A stretch of DNA of 16,060 nucleotides from positions 1 to 16,060 of the forward strand of contig WLFB01000003.1 in the NCBI GenBank assembly GCA_009703975.1, read 5' to 3'. Shown here in pieces: positions 1-10,749 of this stretch. Position 1 is the first letter of the stretch. Each line of letters begins with the position of its first letter. The translations under genes were made by a program, and so were the position numbers. The notes beneath the pieces were generated by a model. That model did no database searches, was not told the DNA's origin, and was given only the letters and a program-made list of their open reading frames with translations. This stretch comes from Actinomycetota bacterium (lineage in GTDB: Bacteria > Actinomycetota > Acidimicrobiia > Acidimicrobiales > Ilumatobacteraceae).

Positions 1-998
<998 letters not shown>

Positions 999-1865
999 TT
1001 AGTGCCCCGAGTCGTCTCGCAGAATGTCACGATGAGTAATTCTGGGTTGTTGACCATTGTCAACAAGCCACAGAGCGATTTGCTCGGCAATCACTACCGA
1101 TCGATGATGTCCACCAGTACACCCGATGGCGATAGTCAAATAACTCTTGCCTTCTGCTTTATATGCGGGTAACAGTAACTTCAGCATGTTGAACAACTCG
1201 GAAAGAAACTTGTGCGAGAGATCTTGTGACATCACGTATGCACTAACGGCTGAATCAAGACCAGTGAGTGGTCGAAGTTTCTCATCCCAATGAGGGTTCG
1301 GCAGAAAGCGCACATCGAAAACGAGGTCAACGTCGGTCGGTAATCCGTGTTTATATCCAAACGAAACCAATGACACTTGCATTGTGTCAACCTGCTGATC
1401 ACCAGAAAATAACTCACCGATTTTTGATTTAAGTTGATGCACTGTCAAATTCGTAGTGTCAATAACTAAATCAGCTTCGCCTTTAACGGCTTCTAACAAC
1501 ACACGCTCTTGGGCTATCGCTTGTTCAACACCCAATTTCTCATCAGCCAAAGGATGCTTACGACGCGTTGCGCCATATCGCTTAACAAGTTCAGCTGTTG
1601 TCGCGTCCAGATACAACAATCGCACACGATGTGAACTCGTTCGTAGATTCTTGAGTACATCAATGATTCCGCGTTGCGCAGTCGGCGTGCCGACAACAAG
1701 TGCAAGTTTCGAAAGCTTTGACCCGACCGAAGCAATTTCTACTACTTTGTCGATTAGTTCAGTCGGCATGTTGTCGACAACAAACCAACCCAAATCCTCC
1801 AAGTCATCAGCCGCTAATGACCGACCCGCACCCGACAGACCAGCAATCAACAAAATATCAGCCAC
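999..1865 (-). CDS. rapZ: RapZ-family nucleotide-binding protein (YvcJ-like)
   Basis: The 288-residue product has the two RapZ/YvcJ parts. The N-terminal P-loop region carries Walker A GLSGAGRS (residues 9-16) followed by LEDLGWFVVDNMP. The C-terminal domain carries IGCTGGHHRSV (residues 247-257), the family hallmark. In E. coli RapZ is an RNA-binding adaptor controlling GlcN-6-P synthase sRNAs; in Gram-positives the homologue is a nucleotide-binding protein of less clear role, and that is the better analogy here. The usual Walker lysine is arginine, which I recall as normal for actinobacterial members, so it is not evidence of decay. The start is GTG at 1865, 21 bp after the uvrC stop, with no strong Shine-Dalgarno; no nearby ATG is a better choice. 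The gene sits between uvrC and gap. The yvcK and whiA genes that normally follow rapZ are absent here. Confidence 0.93.
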   Translation of the reverse strand: MADILLIAGLSGAGRSLAADDLEDLGWFVVDNMPTELIDKVVEIASVGSKLSKLALVVGTPTAQRGIIDVLKNLRTSSHRVRLLYLDATTAELVKRYGATRRKHPLADEKLGVEQAIAQERVLLEAVKGEADLVIDTTNLTVHQLKSKIGELFSGDQQVDTMQVSLVSFGYKHGLPTDVDLVFDVRFLPNPHWDEKLRPLTGLDSAVSAYVMSQDLSHKFLSELFNMLKLLLPAYKAEGKSYLTIAIGCTGGHHRSVVIAEQIALWLVDNGQQPRITHRDILRDDSGH

Positions 1866-1886
1866 TAATTTAAGACTATCTTTTTC

Positions 1887-3746
1887 TCACGAATGAAACC
1901 GTTGATAAACAGCAATCGCTACAGGTTCGGGTAGCCATGTCAAAAGTGCAAGATCTTCAAGAGTTGCATTCTTAACTGCGGTGACGCTTCCCAATGCTTT
2001 AATCAGTTTGGCTGCCCGAGCCGCACCAAGACCATTAATGCCATCTAGCGAGCTAGTTGTCATCGCCTTTCCTCTTAACTCACGGTGAAATCTGTTGGCG
2101 AAACGATGCGCCTCGTCACGAATTACCTGCAACATGAATAAGGCATCACTGCCTCGTGGTACTTCAACTGGTTTAGAACTGCCAGGAATAAATACTTCTT
2201 CGAAACGTTTAGCGAGAGAAGCTACGGGTATTTCATTTTCTAAACCCAATTCACGAACAACTTGCTCGGCAACACCGAGTTGACCTTTGCCACCATCGAC
2301 CAAAAGCAACTGCGGTGCGTACGAGAACTTACCTGGTCGTTCGCCGCGCTCATTGACTGGTTGATCGCGCTCGGCGATATATGCGGTAAGTCGCCGAGTT
2401 AGAACTTCACGCATCGCCGCATAATCATCGTTGCCAGGAACGTTCTTGATTTTGAAACGTCGATATTCACGCTTCATTGGTAAACCATCTTCCAGAACCA
2501 CCATTGAACCAACATAATTTGTGCCCTGCAGATGAGCCATGTCATAGCACTCGATACGTAATGGAGCCTCGGGCAAGTTCAAAAGGTCTTGTAACTCGGT
2601 GAGTGCACGCGATCTAGCGGTGTGGTCTGACGCGCGGCGCATTCGATGTCGATCGAGTTCTTGTCGAGCATTCTTGGTCACCAGTTCGTGAAGTTCGCGC
2701 TTATCACCACGTTGCGGCACTCGAATTTCAACCGAAGAGTCTCTCAATGAACTCAACCATTGTTCGAGAACCGTTACTTCTTCTGGCTCTACAGGTACGA
2801 GCACGATCTTAGGGATACCCAGTACGGGTGATTCGTCATACAATCGTTCGATGATTCGACCCGACAAACCTGCAGTGGTAACTTCTTCAACTTTGTCAAC
2901 TACAAAACCTTTTCGACCAACGACTCGACCTTTGCGAACATAAAAAACTTGAACGGCGGCTTCAAATTCGTCCTCCGCGACACCAATGACATCTAAATCT
3001 TCATCACGCTCGCCCACCATTTGCTGTCGTTCAAGTGCAAGATTTATGGCTTCGCGCTGGTCGCGTAATCGTGCCGCTTTTTCAAACTCTTGAGTTTTTG
3101 ATGCCGCTGCCATCTCTGTTTCTAAACGTAAGCAGACCTCATCACTCTCGCCATCCATGACATCTAGAAAATCTTTAACGTGGGCTGCATACTTTTCTAC
3201 ACTGACATTGCCGACACACGGCCCTGAGCATTTCTCAATATGAAACAACAAACAAGGCCGCCCGAGTCGTTCGTGTTGCTTAAAAGTTGCTGGCGAACAA
3301 GTCCGAACTGGAAACGTCCTGAGCAGTAGGTCCAAAGTCTCATGTATCGCCCAAGGGTGTGGATACGGTCCAAAATATCGAGTGCCTTTTCGCTTTCTTC
3401 CACGCATAACCATTGCTCGCGGCCACTGCTCATCAATAGTCACCGCCAAAAATGGATAACTTTTGTCATCACGTAATCGAATGTTAAAACGTGGCCCGTA
3501 CCTGTTAATCAAACTATGTTCAAGTATTAATGCTTCGATTTCGTTGCGAACTTCAATCCATTCGACACTTGCTGCTGTCGTGACCATATTTAGAGTTCGT
3601 GGATGCAATGTTTCGGCGCTTGCGAAATAACTATTCAATCTTGACCGTAAATTATTTGCTTTGCCAACATAGATCACTCGACCATGAGCGTCTTTAAATT
3701 GATACGAGCCAGGCTGATCCGGAATAACTCCGCTGGGTCGTTGCAC
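1887..3746 (-). CDS. uvrC: Excinuclease ABC subunit C
   Basis: UvrC makes the 3' and 5' incisions around a lesion marked by UvrB. The 619-residue protein is full length. It has an N-terminal GIY-YIG nuclease (about residues 13-95, with VIYVGKANNLRSRL), a cysteine-containing region around FPVRTCSPATF and CLLFHIEKCSGPC, and a UVR motif that binds UvrB (about 203-237, EFEKAARLRD). The RNase H-like nuclease retains its Asp-Asp-His set: Asp402 in ECYDMAH, Asp484 in LLLVDGGKGQ and His547 in RDEAHRF. A helix-hairpin-helix DNA-binding end follows (LDGINGLGAARAAKLIKALG). Both catalytic centres therefore look intact. The start is GTG at 3746, 13 bp after the uvrA stop, with little Shine-Dalgarno. Placement directly behind uvrB and uvrA puts all three excinuclease subunits in one transcription unit. 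Confidence 0.97.
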   Translation of the reverse strand: MQRPSGVIPDQPGSYQFKDAHGRVIYVGKANNLRSRLNSYFASAETLHPRTLNMVTTAASVEWIEVRNEIEALILEHSLINRYGPRFNIRLRDDKSYPFLAVTIDEQWPRAMVMRGRKRKGTRYFGPYPHPWAIHETLDLLLRTFPVRTCSPATFKQHERLGRPCLLFHIEKCSGPCVGNVSVEKYAAHVKDFLDVMDGESDEVCLRLETEMAAASKTQEFEKAARLRDQREAINLALERQQMVGERDEDLDVIGVAEDEFEAAVQVFYVRKGRVVGRKGFVVDKVEEVTTAGLSGRIIERLYDESPVLGIPKIVLVPVEPEEVTVLEQWLSSLRDSSVEIRVPQRGDKRELHELVTKNARQELDRHRMRRASDHTARSRALTELQDLLNLPEAPLRIECYDMAHLQGTNYVGSMVVLEDGLPMKREYRRFKIKNVPGNDDYAAMREVLTRRLTAYIAERDQPVNERGERPGKFSYAPQLLLVDGGKGQLGVAEQVVRELGLENEIPVASLAKRFEEVFIPGSSKPVEVPRGSDALFMLQVIRDEAHRFANRFHRELRGKAMTTSSLDGINGLGAARAAKLIKALGSVTAVKNATLEDLALLTWLPEPVAIAVYQRFHS

Positions 3747-3759
3747 TTTTGAACCCGAC

Positions 3760-6705
3760 TTACTTTTTCTTAAGAATCGTTTTACTAGTCTTCACAACTT
3801 TGGGAGTTTTTTTAGCAGGTGTTGTCTTAGACCTTTTGGTCGCTTTTACGATCGGCACCTTGTTCGATGGTTCTATTTGAAGCATCGATGACAAATAACG
3901 ACCCGTATGCGATGCTTCGATAGTTGCCACAACTTCTGGTGAACCCTCTGCCACAACGGTGCCACCACCATTGCCACCCTCAGGGCCGAGATCAATTACC
4001 CAGTCTGCTGTCTTAATAACATCAAGGTTGTGCTCAATAACTAGCACCGTATTTCCTTGGTCAACTAGACGCGCAAGAACAATAAGTAGTCTACGCACAT
4101 CCTCGAAATGCAAACCAGTAGTCGGTTCATCGAGCAAATAAATCGTGTGACCCGTGCTTCGTTTCGAAAGCTCGCTTGCAAGTTTCACACGTTGTGCTTC
4201 GCCGCCAGAAAGTGTCGGCGCAGATTGCCCGAGCCGAACATATCCAAGACCGACATCAACAAAAGTTTGCATATGTCGAGAAATTCTTGGTTGGTTAGCG
4301 AAAAAATCAACTGCGTCTGAAACAGGCATATCTAAAATGTCAGCAATATTCTTGCCTTTGAAAGTTATATCGAGTGTGTCGCGGTTATATCTTGCACCTT
4401 TACAAACCTCGCACGGTACGAAAACATCAGGCAAGAAATGCATTTCGATCTTGATAGTTCCGTCACCACTACAAGCTTCACATCGACCACCCGGAACGTT
4501 AAAACTAAATCGACCGGGCATATAACCACGTACTTTTGCTTCCGGCGTTGAGGCGAATAATTTTCGAATGTCATCAAACACACCCGTATATGTCGCAGGG
4601 TTTGATCTTGGCGTACGACCAATCGGAGATTGATCCATGTCAATTACTTTGTCGAGGTGCTGTATTCCGTCAACTCCCGTGTGTCGTCCTGGCGCTTCCT
4701 TCGATTTATAAATCTTCTGCATCAACGAAGGCAGTAAAATATCTCTAATTAGCGTGCTTTTGCCGCTACCAGATACGCCAGTGACGGCGACGAAACATCC
4801 AAGTGGAATCTTTACGGTCAAGTTTTTCAAATTGTGCTCGCGTGCACCTCTGATCGTAAGAAAATCTTTGTCGGGTTGCCGACGCATCGCAGGTATTTCA
4901 ACACGACGAGCACCAACAAGATACTGACCGGTTATTGATTCCTTTACTTTTAATACACCATTGACTGGTCCGCTGTATACGACTTGACCACCGTGCTCGC
5001 CAGCGCCTGGGCCAATGTCTACTAACCAATCACAAGACCGAATTGTGTCTTCGTCGTGCTCTACGACAATGACTGTGTTGCCTAAGTCTCTAAGTCGTTG
5101 GAGCGTTTCAATTAATCGGTGGTTGTCGCGCTGGTGCAAACCAATACTCGGCTCGTCGAGAACATAAAGTGTGCCAACCAAGCCTGAACCTATTTGACTA
5201 GCCAACCGAATTCGTTGCGCCTCACCGCCAGCGAGGGTGGCTGCTGCACGAGACAAAGTTAAATAGTCAAGCCCGACATCTAGAAGAAACCCGAGCCGTG
5301 CGTTAATCTCTTTCGTAATTCGCTCAGCAATCATCGTGTCACGATCTGATAATTTGAAATCAGATAAAAACTTCGCAGACTCGCCGATTGACATACTGCA
5401 AACATCAGAAATATGCTTTCCGTCAACTAGAACTGCCAGCGAAGATGGTTTCAGCCGTGCGCCTTTACATTTTGGGCAAGGTACTTCGCGCATATAACTT
5501 TCAAATTGTTCGCGTGCAGAATCACTCTCAGAACTCTCATGTCGTCTTTTTATCCACGGGATGACGCCCTCGTATGACGTGCTGTACTCACGAGTGCGCC
5601 CGTAACGATTGCGATATTTGACCATCATGTTGTCATCGACACCGTTCATCACGATCTTTTGCGTTTTTGCTGACAATTTCGACCAACTCTTATCGAGGTC
5701 AATCTCAAAGCGGTCAGCTACAGCCTCAAGCATTCGCGTGAAATATTGGGTGTGAGCTGATCTCCAGGGTGCGATTGCACCTTCGCTGATACTTAAATTC
5801 GGATCGGGTACAACCAATTCAACGTCCACTTCATATTTCGTGCCGAGACCTAGACAGGTTTCACAAGCACCGAACGGTGAATTGAATGAAAAATTCCTAG
5901 GTGCTAGTTCTTCAAAACTGGCACCACATTTTGGACAGGCCAAGTGCTGGCTAACGGTTATTGGCTCTTCACCCTCGCCCAGGTCAATCTCAGCGACACC
6001 ATCCGCCAATCGAAGTGCTGTTTCAAGTGAGTCGGTGAGTCTGCGAGTAATTCCGTCTTTGCGAACCAAGCGGTCGACAATAATGTCAATCTGATGTTGT
6101 TCATATTTTGCAAGTCGTTTATCTTTTTTAAGAAACTCACTGATCTCAACAACTTCACCGTCAACTCGCGCTCGCGAAAAACCTTGTGCCGCAAGTTCTT
6201 GTAGCAAGGTGTCATATTCACCTTTTCGACCACGAACGACAGGCGCAAGAACTTGAAATCTTGTGCCTTCTGGAAACTTTAAGATTCGATCAACTATCTG
6301 CTGCGGGGTCTGACGCGAAAGTTTCGTCATATCTTTCGGGCAATGTTGAACACCAATTCGCGCGTAGAGAAGTCGTAAATAGTCATAGACCTCAGTGATC
6401 GTGCCGACAGTTGATCTTGGGTTGCGAGATGATGACTTTTGATCAATTGAAATCGCAGGCGATAAACCATCAATCAAATCAACATCAGGTTTATCCATCT
6501 GACCTAAGAATTGACGCGCATATGAACTCAAAGATTCGACGTAGCGTCTTTGACCCTCGGCATAAATCGTGTCGAACGCCAAGCTTGACTTGCCCGAACC
6601 CGATAACCCAGTTAAAACGATCAACTTGTCGCGTGGTAACTCGACATTGATGTTTTTTAAATTGTGCTCACGAGCACCGCGTACAACTATCTGATTTGCC
6701 ATCAC
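3760..6705 (-). CDS. uvrA: Excinuclease ABC subunit A
   Basis: UvrA is the damage-sensing dimeric ATPase that loads UvrB on DNA during nucleotide excision repair. The 981-residue protein has two ABC ATPase modules. Walker A motifs are GLSGSGKS (33-40) and GVSGSGKS (Lys649). Signatures are LAGGE (Ala492) and LSGGE (Ser833), and Walker B regions are [11 protein letters not shown] and [11 protein letters not shown]. Zinc ligands appear as [10 protein letters not shown] paired with CETCLGLG, as CPKCKGARL, and as CEACSGDG paired with [10 protein letters not shown]. Two oddities: the first signature has Ala for the usual Ser, and the last 35 residues (947-981) form a tail with 12 lysines, one arginine and no acidic residue. 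The start could be GTG at 6705 or the adjacent ATG at 6702; neither has a good Shine-Dalgarno and I cannot separate them. It lies 17-20 bp after uvrB. Confidence 0.97.
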   Translation of the reverse strand: MMANQIVVRGAREHNLKNINVELPRDKLIVLTGLSGSGKSSLAFDTIYAEGQRRYVESLSSYARQFLGQMDKPDVDLIDGLSPAISIDQKSSSRNPRSTVGTITEVYDYLRLLYARIGVQHCPKDMTKLSRQTPQQIVDRILKFPEGTRFQVLAPVVRGRKGEYDTLLQELAAQGFSRARVDGEVVEISEFLKKDKRLAKYEQHQIDIIVDRLVRKDGITRRLTDSLETALRLADGVAEIDLGEGEEPITVSQHLACPKCGASFEELAPRNFSFNSPFGACETCLGLGTKYEVDVELVVPDPNLSISEGAIAPWRSAHTQYFTRMLEAVADRFEIDLDKSWSKLSAKTQKIVMNGVDDNMMVKYRNRYGRTREYSTSYEGVIPWIKRRHESSESDSAREQFESYMREVPCPKCKGARLKPSSLAVLVDGKHISDVCSMSIGESAKFLSDFKLSDRDTMIAERITKEINARLGFLLDVGLDYLTLSRAAATLAGGEAQRIRLASQIGSGLVGTLYVLDEPSIGLHQRDNHRLIETLQRLRDLGNTVIVVEHDEDTIRSCDWLVDIGPGAGEHGGQVVYSGPVNGVLKVKESITGQYLVGARRVEIPAMRRQPDKDFLTIRGAREHNLKNLTVKIPLGCFVAVTGVSGSGKSTLIRDILLPSLMQKIYKSKEAPGRHTGVDGIQHLDKVIDMDQSPIGRTPRSNPATYTGVFDDIRKLFASTPEAKVRGYMPGRFSFNVPGGRCEACSGDGTIKIEMHFLPDVFVPCEVCKGARYNRDTLDITFKGKNIADILDMPVSDAVDFFANQPRISRHMQTFVDVGLGYVRLGQSAPTLSGGEAQRVKLASELSKRSTGHTIYLLDEPTTGLHFEDVRRLLIVLARLVDQGNTVLVIEHNLDVIKTADWVIDLGPEGGNGGGTVVAEGSPEVVATIEASHTGRYLSSMLQIEPSNKVPIVKATKRSKTTPAKKTPKVVKTSKTILKKK

Positions 6706-6722
6706 AGGCAGGCTACAAACTG

Positions 6723-8759
6723 TTAATGCGCATCTCGTAGCTCGCGCTTTAATTCTTTAACTTCGTCGCGCAAACGGGCAGCGTATTCAAACTTCAATTC
6801 TTCAGCTGCCTGATTCATTTCTTCTTCAAGAGTCGCAATGAGACGAGCCAATTCACCATGTGGAAGTGCTCTCAATTCGCGCATCACTTTGTCGCGTTCG
6901 TGATCCTTACGCTTTCCTTTGCCCGGATAAGGCGCTCCGTTGGTACCGCTGGTCGCAGGCCTAAGTATTGACAATATGTCACCGATCGCCTTGCGCACGG
7001 TTTGCGGATTAATCCCATGTTTGAGGTTGTAGGCGATCTGTAATTCTCGCCGTCTAGATGTTTCGGAGATTGCGAACTCCATTGCCGGTGTGCGATTGTC
7101 GGCGTACATGATCACTTGACCGTCAACATTTCGCGCCGCGCGACCGATCATCTGAATAAGCGAAGTTTGGCTGCGGAGAAAACCTTGCTTGTCGGCATCC
7201 AAAATGGCAACCAGTGATACTTCTGGAAGGTCAAGACCTTCCCGTAATAGATTGATTCCAACCAAGACATCAAATTCACCAAGACGTAACGCACGCAAAA
7301 TTTCGATTCTTTCAATGGTGTCAATATTCGAATGCAGGTAACGAACACGGAGACCTTGCTCGATTAAGTATTCTGAAAGATCTTCAGCCATCTTTTTAGT
7401 CAATGTTGTGACCAAAGTGCGATCACCTTGAGCAGTTTTAGATTTAATCATCTCGATCAAATCATCAATTTGACCGATTGTTGGTCGCACCATCACCTCG
7501 GGGTCTATCAACCCAGTTGGCCGAACAATCTGTTCAACAATTTGATCACTCAGAGATAGTTCAAATTTGGCCGGTGTTGCTGAGAGAAAAATACATTGGT
7601 TGAGTCTCTCTATTGTTTCTTCGAATTGCAGTGGTCGGTTATCCATCGCCGAGGGCAATCTGAATCCATGTTCAACGAGCGTTTGCTTTCGGCTTCGGTC
7701 GCCAGCGTACTGACCATGCAATTGCGGTATCGCAACATGGCTTTCGTCGATTACGAGCAAGAAATCTTTCGGGAAATAATCAAGCAACGTAAACGGCGGT
7801 TCACCAGACTTTCGACCATCAATGTGCATTGAATAGTTCTCGATTCCGTTGCAATAACCAACTTCTTTCATCATCTCAAGGTCAAACATCGTGCGCATTC
7901 GTATACGTTGCGCCTCAAGCAATTTATTTTCGGCTTCAAATATTTTTAGACGCTCGGCTAATTCAATTTCAATTTTCGCCATTGCGACACGCATTCGCTC
8001 TTCTCCAGCGACATAGTGAGTCGCAGGAAACACAACTACTTCAGTTAAATCGCGCAATGTCTCACCAGTAACTGGGTCAATCACGCTGATTCTTTCTACT
8101 GTGTCACCGAACATCTCGAATCTTGTAATCGTCTCTTCATATGCCGGGTGAACTTCGATTGTGTCACCACGCACTCTGAAATTTCCTCTGCCCAATGTGA
8201 GGTCATTTCTGTCATATTGCAAGCCAACAAGACGAGCCAAGATACTTCGCTGGTCGTAATCAACACCTACGTGTAGTTCGAGCAAATTACCACGGTATTC
8301 ACCCGGATCACCCATGCCGTAGATGCAACTAACCGACGCCACAACAATTGTGTCGCGACGAGTTAAAAGTGCGGCAGTCGCTGAATGTCGCAACCGATCG
8401 ATTTCGTCGTTGATTGACGAGTCTTTCTCAATAAACGTGTCGCTTGATGCAATATAAGCCTCTGGCTGGTAATAGTCGTAGTAACTAACGAAATACTCAA
8501 CCCGATTATTCGGAAAAAACTCTCGCATCTCTTGCGCGAGTTGGGCCGCCAACGACTTGTTTGGCGCCAAGATTAAAGTCGGCCTTTGCACTTTTTCAAT
8601 CGTCCACGCGATTGTCGCCGACTTACCGGAGCCTGTTATACCAAGAAGTGTTTGAAAGCGATCCCCTCTCTCAACACCCTCCGCGAGTTTCAGAATTGCT
8701 TCTGGTTGATCACCCGCAGGGGTAAACGGCGACTCAACGACAAATTTTCGATCACTCAT
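6723..8759 (-). CDS. uvrB: Excinuclease ABC subunit B
   Basis: UvrB is the helicase-like subunit that verifies damage and recruits UvrC. I choose the ATG at 8759 (678 residues) over a GTG at 8783. The ATG overlaps the coaE TGA as ATGA, the classic coupled junction, and gives [12 protein letters not shown], which matches where UvrB proteins normally begin. Motifs in order: Walker A GITGSGKS (40-47), the beta-hairpin segment [11 protein letters not shown] that inserts between DNA strands, DESH (338-341), helicase motif V/VI region [11 protein letters not shown] and QMIGRAARN, and a C-terminal UVR motif ([14 protein letters not shown]) matching the one in UvrC. Length is normal. The coaE-uvrB-uvrA order is typically actinobacterial; uvrA follows after 17-20 bp. 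Confidence 0.97.
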   Translation of the reverse strand: MSDRKFVVESPFTPAGDQPEAILKLAEGVERGDRFQTLLGITGSGKSATIAWTIEKVQRPTLILAPNKSLAAQLAQEMREFFPNNRVEYFVSYYDYYQPEAYIASSDTFIEKDSSINDEIDRLRHSATAALLTRRDTIVVASVSCIYGMGDPGEYRGNLLELHVGVDYDQRSILARLVGLQYDRNDLTLGRGNFRVRGDTIEVHPAYEETITRFEMFGDTVERISVIDPVTGETLRDLTEVVVFPATHYVAGEERMRVAMAKIEIELAERLKIFEAENKLLEAQRIRMRTMFDLEMMKEVGYCNGIENYSMHIDGRKSGEPPFTLLDYFPKDFLLVIDESHVAIPQLHGQYAGDRSRKQTLVEHGFRLPSAMDNRPLQFEETIERLNQCIFLSATPAKFELSLSDQIVEQIVRPTGLIDPEVMVRPTIGQIDDLIEMIKSKTAQGDRTLVTTLTKKMAEDLSEYLIEQGLRVRYLHSNIDTIERIEILRALRLGEFDVLVGINLLREGLDLPEVSLVAILDADKQGFLRSQTSLIQMIGRAARNVDGQVIMYADNRTPAMEFAISETSRRRELQIAYNLKHGINPQTVRKAIGDILSILRPATSGTNGAPYPGKGKRKDHERDKVMRELRALPHGELARLIATLEEEMNQAAEELKFEYAARLRDEVKELKRELRDAH

Positions 8760-9349
8760 TTGAGAGATGTAATCCAAGACCACGCGACATCAACCTGTAT
8801 CGCTAGAGCATCGCGATCACCTGAATTGTCAACGACATGGTCTGCGATCGCGAGTCGTTGCTCACGAGTCGACTGTGCCGATACTCGGGCTTTGGCATCA
8901 TCAATCGACATATTGCGTTGCGAAACAATGCGTTCGATTGCTGTTTGTGGGTCGAGATCTACGACCAACACCCCATCTAGTCCTTCACGTGGATTCTCAA
9001 CAAGAAGTGGAATATCTAAAATCACGATTTTGTCCGTGGCACGATGACTCTCAACTCGCTCATTCATCACACGTCGAACAACCGGATGAATCAAAGAATT
9101 AAGTTTTTTAAGAAGATCAGCATCTTTGAATACTTCATTGGCAACAGCAGCACGATTTAGTGAACCGTCGGTTGCTACAACTTTTTCACCAAACATTTCG
9201 ACCATACGTAGAAAGATCTCTCCGCCAGGCTGTTGCAATTCTCGAACGATCAAGTCAGCATCAACAATTACTGCACCACGCTTCTCTAAAAGACGCGAGA
9301 CTTCAGATTTTCCACAACCGATACCGCCAGTGAGCCCAATGAGAATCAT
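8756..9349 (-). CDS. coaE: Dephospho-CoA kinase
   Basis: CoaE phosphorylates the ribose 3'-OH of dephospho-CoA, the last step of coenzyme A synthesis in the cytosol. The 197-residue protein begins with the P-loop [11 protein letters not shown] (residues 5-15). It continues with the [14 protein letters not shown] region that binds dephospho-CoA, a lid with [13 protein letters not shown], and the terminal VVDNSGD element typical of the family. It is a single-domain enzyme; the C-terminal GrpB-like extension I recall from mycobacterial CoaE is absent. The ATG at 9349 is preceded by GGTGAG at suitable spacing, one of the better ribosome binding sites in the window. Its TGA overlaps the uvrB ATG by 4 bp, so the two are translationally coupled. 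It follows rpsA by 77 bp, a spacer holding a hairpin. Confidence 0.95.
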   Translation of the reverse strand: MILIGLTGGIGCGKSEVSRLLEKRGAVIVDADLIVRELQQPGGEIFLRMVEMFGEKVVATDGSLNRAAVANEVFKDADLLKKLNSLIHPVVRRVMNERVESHRATDKIVILDIPLLVENPREGLDGVLVVDLDPQTAIERIVSQRNMSIDDAKARVSAQSTREQRLAIADHVVDNSGDRDALAIQVDVAWSWITSLK

Positions 9350-9386
9350 TTGAATCTCACCGTATCTAGACCAGTATCCGTGCCGC

Positions 9387-9414
9387 TAATTCAAGAGCCT
9401 GCGCTCGAGAATTA
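9387..9414 (-). other. Imperfect hairpin between rpsA and coaE
   Basis: On the minus-strand transcript, TAATTC pairs with GAATTA and GAGC pairs with GCTC. A 2x2 internal mismatch separates the two stems and a 4-nt loop (GCAG) closes the structure. It starts 12 nt after the rpsA stop. No U-tract follows, so it is not a textbook intrinsic terminator. It could be an mRNA processing or stabilising element lowering coaE-uvrB output relative to rpsA; that role is inference. Confidence 0.4.
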
Positions 9415-9426
9415 ATCTGCGATTGG

Positions 9427-10749
9427 TTATTGAGGGGTTTCAGTAACAGGTGCCTCAGCGACTTCAACCGCTGGTGCATCTGTTGAAACAACTGCATTTG
9501 GATCAAAGAACTCAGCCCAAGCTGATTCACGAGTTGAATCGTCGCCGCTGACCCAGTTGCCTTGTTCATCAGTTTGAAACTGACCGCGATATTCTTCTGC
9601 CAATTCGCCACCCTCTGCGGCTTGCTTAATTGACAAACTGATTCGACGACGAGCCAGATCAAGATCAATAATTTTTACCCAGAGTTCTTCACCAGGTGTT
9701 ACAACTTGTTCTGGTGCTTCAACATGGTGCGTTGACATCTCAGAGATGTGCACGAGGCCTTCGATGCCATCTCCAACTTGAACGAATCCACCAAACGGAA
9801 CAAGTTTTGTGACTCGACCATAAACAAGTTGACCAACCTGGTGGCTCGACGCAAACTCTTGCCATGGATCTTGCTGAGTTGCCTTGAGTGAAAGGCTGAT
9901 TCGGTCACGTTCACGATCGATCTCAAGTACCTTCACGGAGACCTCATCACCGATTTTTACAACTTCACTTGGATTGTCGACATGCTTCCACGACATTTCT
10001 GAGACGTGAATCAAACCATCCATGCCACCAAGATCAACGAACGCTCCGAAAGCAACGACACTTGATACACGACCGGTACGAACTTCACCAATCGTAAGAT
10101 TCTCAAGGAAATCACTTTGTGTGCCCTTTTGACTCTGCTCTAATAGCGCGCGACGTGATAAAACGACATTGTTTCGTTGACGATCAAGTTCGAGAATCTT
10201 TGCCGTGATTCGTTGTCCAAGATAAGGCGCAAGATCGCGCACCCGACGCAACTCAACGAGCGATGCTGGCAAGAAACCGCGAAGACCAATATCTACGATT
10301 AGTCCACCCTTGACTGCTTCAATAACTACGCCTTCAACAGTTCCGTCGCTGTTCTTAACCTTTTCAATATCGCCCCACGCACGCTCGTATTGGGCACGTT
10401 TTTTGGAGAGAAGTAAGCGACCTTCTTTATCTTCGAGTGTGAGAATCAATGTCTCAATCTTCTCGCCTAGTTTGACGATTGTGTTTGGATCAGCATCTTG
10501 ACGAATCGAAAGTTCGCGATTAAGAATTACGCCTTCAGTCTTGTATCCAATCTCAACGAGAACTTCATCTCGGGTAATTCGCACGACGGTGCCGGTGACT
10601 AACTTTCCTTCTTTTAGTTCAACCATTGTTTCGTTAATTGAGTCAGCAAACGAAACATCGCGTTCAGTAACTTTTCGAGGGGTGTAATTTCCTTCTGAGT
10701 CGAAGGTTCCCATTGCTGGGGAGGTCATTATTATTTGATCGGTTGACAC
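9427..10749 (-). CDS. rpsA: 30S ribosomal protein S1
   Basis: S1 binds mRNA on the 30S subunit and promotes initiation on structured or weak-leader messages. The 440-residue product has four S1 (OB-fold) repeats: about 47-117 (GKLVTGTVVRI, DEVLVEIGYKTEGVI), 135-205 (IVDIGLRGFLPASLV), 222-292 (GAFVDLGGMDGLIHVSEMSW) and 307-378 (GGFVQVGDGIEGLVHISEMS). An acidic low-complexity tail follows. Four repeats is the usual actinobacterial form, against six in E. coli. The last two repeats are the canonical RNA-binding type. The start is taken as GTG at 10749; in-frame ATGs at 10728 and 10713 are alternatives, and none has a clear Shine-Dalgarno, which suits an S1 message controlled by S1 itself. The gene lies between polA and coaE, the standard actinobacterial order. 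Confidence 0.96.
   Translation of the reverse strand: MSTDQIIMTSPAMGTFDSEGNYTPRKVTERDVSFADSINETMVELKEGKLVTGTVVRITRDEVLVEIGYKTEGVILNRELSIRQDADPNTIVKLGEKIETLILTLEDKEGRLLLSKKRAQYERAWGDIEKVKNSDGTVEGVVIEAVKGGLIVDIGLRGFLPASLVELRRVRDLAPYLGQRITAKILELDRQRNNVVLSRRALLEQSQKGTQSDFLENLTIGEVRTGRVSSVVAFGAFVDLGGMDGLIHVSEMSWKHVDNPSEVVKIGDEVSVKVLEIDRERDRISLSLKATQQDPWQEFASSHQVGQLVYGRVTKLVPFGGFVQVGDGIEGLVHISEMSTHHVEAPEQVVTPGEELWVKIIDLDLARRRISLSIKQAAEGGELAEEYRGQFQTDEQGNWVSGDDSTRESAWAEFFDPNAVVSTDAPAVEVAEAPVTETPQ

Noticed and set aside
1818..1841. Walker A of RapZ with Arg in place of Lys (GAGRS) as a possible inactivation
   Set aside because: I recall the same GAGR form from ordinary actinobacterial RapZ proteins, and the remaining motifs are intact, so it is lineage-typical.
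1456..1896. 146-residue plus-strand open frame opposite rapZ
   Set aside because: It is rich in Ser/Thr/Arg with no domain pattern, lies wholly antisense to a strongly supported gene, and mirrors its codon structure.
4154..4525. 123-residue plus-strand open frame inside uvrA
   Set aside because: Lies fully inside uvrA on the opposite strand with composition expected of a shadow frame.
8760..8783. Upstream GTG start for uvrB adding eight residues
   Set aside because: The ATG at 8759 overlaps the coaE stop as ATGA and gives the normal UvrB N-terminus; the extension lies wholly within coaE.
8586..9047. 153-residue plus-strand open frame across the coaE-uvrB junction
   Set aside because: Antisense to two certain genes, with low-complexity Ser/Arg composition and no recognisable motif.
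9366..9668. 100-residue alternative-frame reading through the rpsA 3' end and spacer
   Set aside because: Most of it overlaps rpsA out of frame and it lacks any domain signature; the plausible-looking last residues come from the hairpin region.
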